Positions 32,415-35,374 of a DNA stretch of 35,374 bases are shown here, piece after piece; positions within the stretch are counted from its first letter, which is position 1, and every line of letters starts with the position of its first letter. The stretch lies in contig CAYFPZ010000045.1 of NCBI GenBank assembly GCA_964345105.1, positions 1-35,374 of the forward strand, in the 5' to 3' direction. The DNA comes from DG-33 sp964345105. Lineage in GTDB: Archaea; Hadarchaeota; Hadarchaeia; Hadarchaeales; Hadarchaeaceae. The notes beneath the pieces are model-generated. The model saw only the letters and a program-made list of their open reading frames with translations. It was not told where the DNA came from and did no database searches. The translations under genes were made by a program, and so were the position numbers.

Positions 32415-32819
32415 TCACCTAAACTTCGATAGCTTGAGCGCTCGTACTGGGCATGATGGCACGCAGAGTTCACAGTAAATACACTTGTTCTCGTCAAGCT
32501 CGACCGATTTGTCGTCAGTTATGTACAGCGCGCCAGTCGGACAGAGTGAGAGACATGCCCCGCAGTCGAAGCATGAATCGCGGTCGAGCTGGATAGCGCG
32601 CTTAATCTCCTGAACCTCAATGCCTTTTTGCTTGAACAGTGCGATTGTCTTATCGACCTCTTTGTCAGGAGCATCGATTGAAAGTAGTATCTCTCCACCT
32701 TTTGTGCCGACTTCAGCGTACAGAATATTGGGCAGGACCTCAGTTTCTTTGATTACTGATGCTAAGATGGGTTCCGTTGCTTTTGTGGTGGTGTACCTCA
32801 ATAGTATCTTTCGAGTCAT
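32415..32819 (-). CDS. NIL domain-ferredoxin (MA1822 type)
   Basis: The 134-aa protein has an N-terminal NIL domain (about 1-75), then two 4Fe-4S sites: C83, C86, C89, C93 and C113, C116, C119, C123, spaced CxxCxxCxxxCP in each. MA1822 in Methanosarcina acetivorans is needed, with MA1821, for homocysteine from aspartate semialdehyde and sulfide; the clusters supply electrons. The start overlaps the DUF39 stop by four bases (ATGA). Confidence 0.92.
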   Translation of the reverse strand: MTRKILLRYTTTKATEPILASVIKETEVLPNILYAEVGTKGGEILLSIDAPDKEVDKTIALFKQKGIEVQEIKRAIQLDRDSCFDCGACLSLCPTGALYITDDKSVELDENKCIYCELCVPSCPVRALKLSKFR

Positions 32820-34315
32820 TTTCTTCGTCCCCCCAACAACTTGGATAGATCCTGACTAGTCAGGACTCCTCTGAGCTCGCCACGGGCGTTTATCACGGGA
32901 ACCCCAGAGATTTTGTGTTTTTCAAGTCTCCTCGCTACAGCATCGACCGGCTCGTCCTCAGTTGCCGTGATGACCTTGGAAGTCAGAACCTCTGACAATT
33001 TCTTCTTACCAGTCCCGACTGCCACGGCGATGTCCCACGAGGTCGCTATTCCCACGAGTCTCCCTTTGGCATCTACGATCGGGAGATGGTCGAAGTTGCG
33101 CTTCGCAAATATCTTCGCCGCGCTGGCAATCGAGTCGCTTGGCTTAGCGGTTACTACTTCCCGCGTCATCACGTCCCGGACAAATGGGACGCCTACGATT
33201 TGTTTCATTGGCTTGAACACCTGATCGATGGGCAGCCCCTCAACTGGCTGGGAAAGGAAGAATCGTTTTCCTTCAATCCACTTCTTTAAGACGCCAGCGA
33301 TTTCTCTCGCTCGCTTCAAGCTGCTCATGGGGCTGACGAGTACTTCATCGCTGTTGATTTCAACCTTCCCAGATTTCAGCTCGGCGTAGGTGATCTCCCT
33401 AAGGATTGGACGGCTCCTTCGAGGAATCCCGTAGTCGGTGAGGTCTGTTTTTATCTCCTCATCACTTATGCCCGTAGTTTTTGCAACTCTCTCGTTTATG
33501 ATTGGAATTGGAATTCCTAAGCCGACGTAGAGCGAAGTCCCGTACTTTTCGACCGTTACTCCCCTGATGTAGCGTGCATCCATCTCTTTCAAGTTCCCGA
33601 TGGTCATGATGGTGCCCATTGCCTTAGTGGGGGCGTGTTGAGTGCCCTCCCAGAAGATGTAGCCTTGAGCACCCCCTAGGAAGATTCGCGTTCCAATCCC
33701 GATTGTTTCGTAGTTGGGGTCGTTGTGGAGCGGACTTAGGCTGCCGGATCCCGAGTATGTCACGTTGCCGTAGTTCGGCAGCAGGGTACCCATGTAGGTG
33801 TAGATTGTTTCATCACGCGAGTTCGTGGCCGCTACGTAGCGCTGGTAGGCGTTACGGGGGTTGCAGAGGACAGCTTGATTAATGTCGTCCTTGGTCACGA
33901 TGGTCTCGAGTTCCTTGCGCGGATAGCAGTCAGTGCCGTACGCAATCGCTCGGACTTCTATCTCTTTTCCACGAATTAAATCCTCAATGACATGCCCTCC
34001 GCCATATTCTAATCCGCGGGCTTCGCTGAGCTGAGTTGCACCTATATATGCATCGACAGCGGCAACGCCTGTATATGCCTCGACATCGTTGAGCCATACC
34101 CGTTGCATCTTTATTGGTGGGTCTGCATGCCCGAAGTTCAGCCAAGCTCCTGAGCTACACATCGCTCCGAAGGTGCCTGTGGTGACCACATCAACTTCCT
34201 TAGCAGCTTCGACTTCACCCCTTTCTCTCACGATTTCCACCATTTCCTCCGCTGTCACGACCACCGCATCGCCGCGCCTGATTCGGTCGTTTATCTCAGC
34301 CACCGACTTGTTCAC
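32816..34315 (-). CDS. DUF39-CBS homocysteine biosynthesis protein (MA1821 type)
   Basis: About 500 aa: a DUF39 domain followed by two CBS repeats (from about residue 375, VRDVMTREVVTAKPSDSIASAA and VITATEDEPVDAVARRL). It has the conserved cysteines in FGAMCSSGAW and YGTDCYPRKEL, 77 residues apart as in MA1821 (Cys54 and Cys131 in my memory). In the family it adds sulfur to aspartate semialdehyde to form homocysteine. The frame opens with TTG at 34357, but a TATA box at 34371-34380 puts transcription start near 34350, so I use GTG 34315. First gene of a seven-gene operon. Confidence 0.9.
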   Translation of the reverse strand: MNKSVAEINDRIRRGDAVVVTAEEMVEIVRERGEVEAAKEVDVVTTGTFGAMCSSGAWLNFGHADPPIKMQRVWLNDVEAYTGVAAVDAYIGATQLSEARGLEYGGGHVIEDLIRGKEIEVRAIAYGTDCYPRKELETIVTKDDINQAVLCNPRNAYQRYVAATNSRDETIYTYMGTLLPNYGNVTYSGSGSLSPLHNDPNYETIGIGTRIFLGGAQGYIFWEGTQHAPTKAMGTIMTIGNLKEMDARYIRGVTVEKYGTSLYVGLGIPIPIINERVAKTTGISDEEIKTDLTDYGIPRRSRPILREITYAELKSGKVEINSDEVLVSPMSSLKRAREIAGVLKKWIEGKRFFLSQPVEGLPIDQVFKPMKQIVGVPFVRDVMTREVVTAKPSDSIASAAKIFAKRNFDHLPIVDAKGRLVGIATSWDIAVAVGTGKKKLSEVLTSKVITATEDEPVDAVARRLEKHKISGVPVINARGELRGVLTSQDLSKLLGGRRK

Positions 34316-34370
34316 TTTGGTTTTAGTCAGCCTAATACCCCCTATTTCAGGAACCAATGATAAATACTGA

Positions 34371-34380
34371 TATTTATATT
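34371..34380 (-). promoter_or_regulatory. TATA box of the sulfur operon
   Basis: The minus strand reads AATATAAATA, a strong archaeal TATA box, with start expected near 34350. The divergent thi4 gene has its own TATA about 70 bp away. Confidence 0.55.
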
Positions 34381-34437
34381 TTTTGGATTAAAAAATTACT
34401 CACAGGAATAAATCTAATCTCTAGATTATAACAGCGT

Positions 34438-34450
34438 TATTATTTATAAG
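34438..34450 (+). promoter_or_regulatory. TATA box of thi4
   Basis: TTATATTTATAAG-like sequence centred about 33 bp upstream of ATG 34478. It predicts a leader of about 7 nt; GAGGGAG lies just before the ATG. Confidence 0.5.
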
Positions 34451-34477
34451 GTAGCAGATAATTGATAGAGGGAGAAA

Positions 34478-35260
34478 ATGATAACTTTCGAACCAGTAAG
34501 GGAAAAGGAAATAACTCGGGCGATCGTGGGCGAGTTCGCGAAGGAATTCCAAAAATATGTTGAAAGTGATGTAATCGTGGTCGGCGCCGGTCCGAGCGGC
34601 CTGATGGCTGCGAGGGAGCTTGCAGGGAGGGGGGCAGAGGTTCTATTGGTCGAACACAACAACTACCTCGGCGGCGGCTTTTGGATAGGTGGCTACCTAA
34701 TGAACAAAGTTACGATTAGGGCACCCGCTCAAAAAGTTTTAGAAGAACTTGGAGTCCCCTATACAAAATTCAGTGAGGGTCTGTATGTCGCGGAGGGTCC
34801 CCATGCTTGTTCGAAGCTGGTCGCGGCAACCTGCGATGCTGGGGCGAAAATCCTTAACATGACTCGCTTCGAGGATGTCATATTGCGTGAGAAGAACAGA
34901 GTTGGTGGAGTCGTAGTGAACTGGTCCCCCATCCATGCGCTACCGCGGGAGATCACATGTGTTGATCCTGTTGGGCTCGAGGCAAGGCTCGTGATCGATG
35001 CAACGGGTCATGATGCAGCTGTTGTGCGAAAGTTGGAAGAACGAGGCCTGATAAAGACTTCGGGTTTCAGCGGTATGTGGGTTGAGCGGTCAGAGGATTT
35101 GGTGGTGGAACACACAGGAGAAGCGTGCCCAGGCCTCATTATTGCGGGTATGGCAGTGGCTACGACCTATGGGCTCCCTCGAATGGGGCCAACTTTTGGT
35201 GCTATGCTACTCTCGGGCAAAAAAGCGGCTGAGGTAGCATATGGGAAACTCCGTGATTAA
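34478..35260 (+). CDS. thi4: Thiamine thiazole synthase, sulfide-type Thi4
   Basis: The 260-aa protein makes the thiazole moiety of thiamine from NAD, glycine and sulfur. It shows the FAD/NAD fold (VIVVGAGPSGLMAARELA), GGGFWIGGYLMNKVT, DATGHDAAVV and GMAVATTYGLPRMGPTFGAMLLSG. The region after GHD has no cysteine, where the suicidal yeast enzyme has its sulfur-donor Cys. This fits the archaeal class that uses free sulfide catalytically. It is divergent from the sulfur operon, sharing its sulfide supply. It ends in TAA, overlapped by the convergent frame beyond. Confidence 0.9.
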   Translation: MITFEPVREKEITRAIVGEFAKEFQKYVESDVIVVGAGPSGLMAARELAGRGAEVLLVEHNNYLGGGFWIGGYLMNKVTIRAPAQKVLEELGVPYTKFSEGLYVAEGPHACSKLVAATCDAGAKILNMTRFEDVILREKNRVGGVVVNWSPIHALPREITCVDPVGLEARLVIDATGHDAAVVRKLEERGLIKTSGFSGMWVERSEDLVVEHTGEACPGLIIAGMAVATTYGLPRMGPTFGAMLLSGKKAAEVAYGKLRD

Positions 35261-35374
35261 GCTAAAGTGAAAAGGTACTCTCCGAAGTTCTCCTTAAAAG
35301 TCCTGACCTCGAATTTTTTCAAAGTCCTTTTAATAAGGTCATGAATTTGAAGGTCGTAAGCCATACCCATCCAC
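35257..35374 (-). CDS. Partial minus-strand reading frame at the right edge
   Basis: A frame enters from the right edge and ends with TAA overlapping the thi4 stop by three bases. The visible 38 residues include MAYDLQIHDLIKRTLKK then FEVRTFKENFGEYLF and TLA. No family is recognised, and the two ATGs near the edge leave open that it starts within the window. Low confidence. Confidence 0.4.
   Translation of the reverse strand, partial: WMGMAYDLQIHDLIKRTLKKFEVRTFKENFGEYLFTLA

Overview
This window is a gene-dense archaeal chromosome segment. Evidence for Archaea: a 35-aa eL41 ribosomal protein gene, TATA boxes about 25 bp upstream of leaderless starts, a PAC2 proteasome-chaperone homologue, the archaeal homocysteine proteins (DUF39-CBS, NIL-ferredoxin, UPF0280), two Sep-tRNA:Cys-tRNA synthases (SepCysS) and an archaeal-type Thi4. 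SepCysS plus the homocysteine module is known from methanogens, Archaeoglobi and uncultured lineages such as Hadarchaeota, MSBL1 and Bathyarchaeia; I cannot place the genome more precisely. I see no rRNA, tRNA, CRISPR array, insertion sequence or prophage. TAG is an ordinary stop codon here and ends at least eight genes.

Layout. 1-6204 holds unlinked single genes: an MBL-fold UPF0282 fragment, PAC2, an M29 aminopeptidase, a CPA2 antiporter, a small membrane protein, eL41, and a membrane protein paired with a DUF4430 lipid-anchored or secreted protein. 6188-14801 (minus strand) is a nearly complete arginine pathway, argG-argH-argC / argJ-argB-argD-argF, with a DUF4443 HTH regulator translationally coupled to argF. 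14972-17283 has a ubiquitin-like protein without a C-terminal GG, an arsenic unit (acr3-arsR with a clear operator) and engB. 17453-20475 has a JAMM protease facing an operon of threonine synthase-like PLP enzyme, a Ubl-E1 fusion and TusA. 20593-23850 has DUF483, SepCysS copy 1, DUF169 and a frameshifted arsenate reductase. 23881-28866 is metal handling: DUF2798, a YHS protein, CopA, a PadR-TRASH regulator, small zinc-ribbon proteins, a trxB remnant and FTR1. 28956-34315 (minus strand) is one sulfur operon: DUF39-CBS, NIL-ferredoxin, UPF0280, Ubl, E1, SepCysS copy 2, DsrE. Thi4 follows at 34478.

How it fits together. Much of the right half handles reduced sulfur: three Ubl (MoaD/ThiS) proteins, two E1-like adenylating enzymes, TusA, DsrE, JAMM, two SepCysS, the DUF39/NIL-Fd/UPF0280 homocysteine module and Thi4. 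The most striking observation is that both Ubl/E1 pairs are built in the same order. In one, Ubl and E1 are a single polypeptide with an internal Gly-Gly. In the other, a lone in-frame TAG sits exactly after Gly-Gly, and the conserved E1 N-terminus continues in the same frame behind it. I propose that this organism feeds sulfur, as Ubl thiocarboxylate, into homocysteine synthesis and tRNA-dependent or PLP-dependent cysteine synthesis. That is an inference from gene order and motifs.
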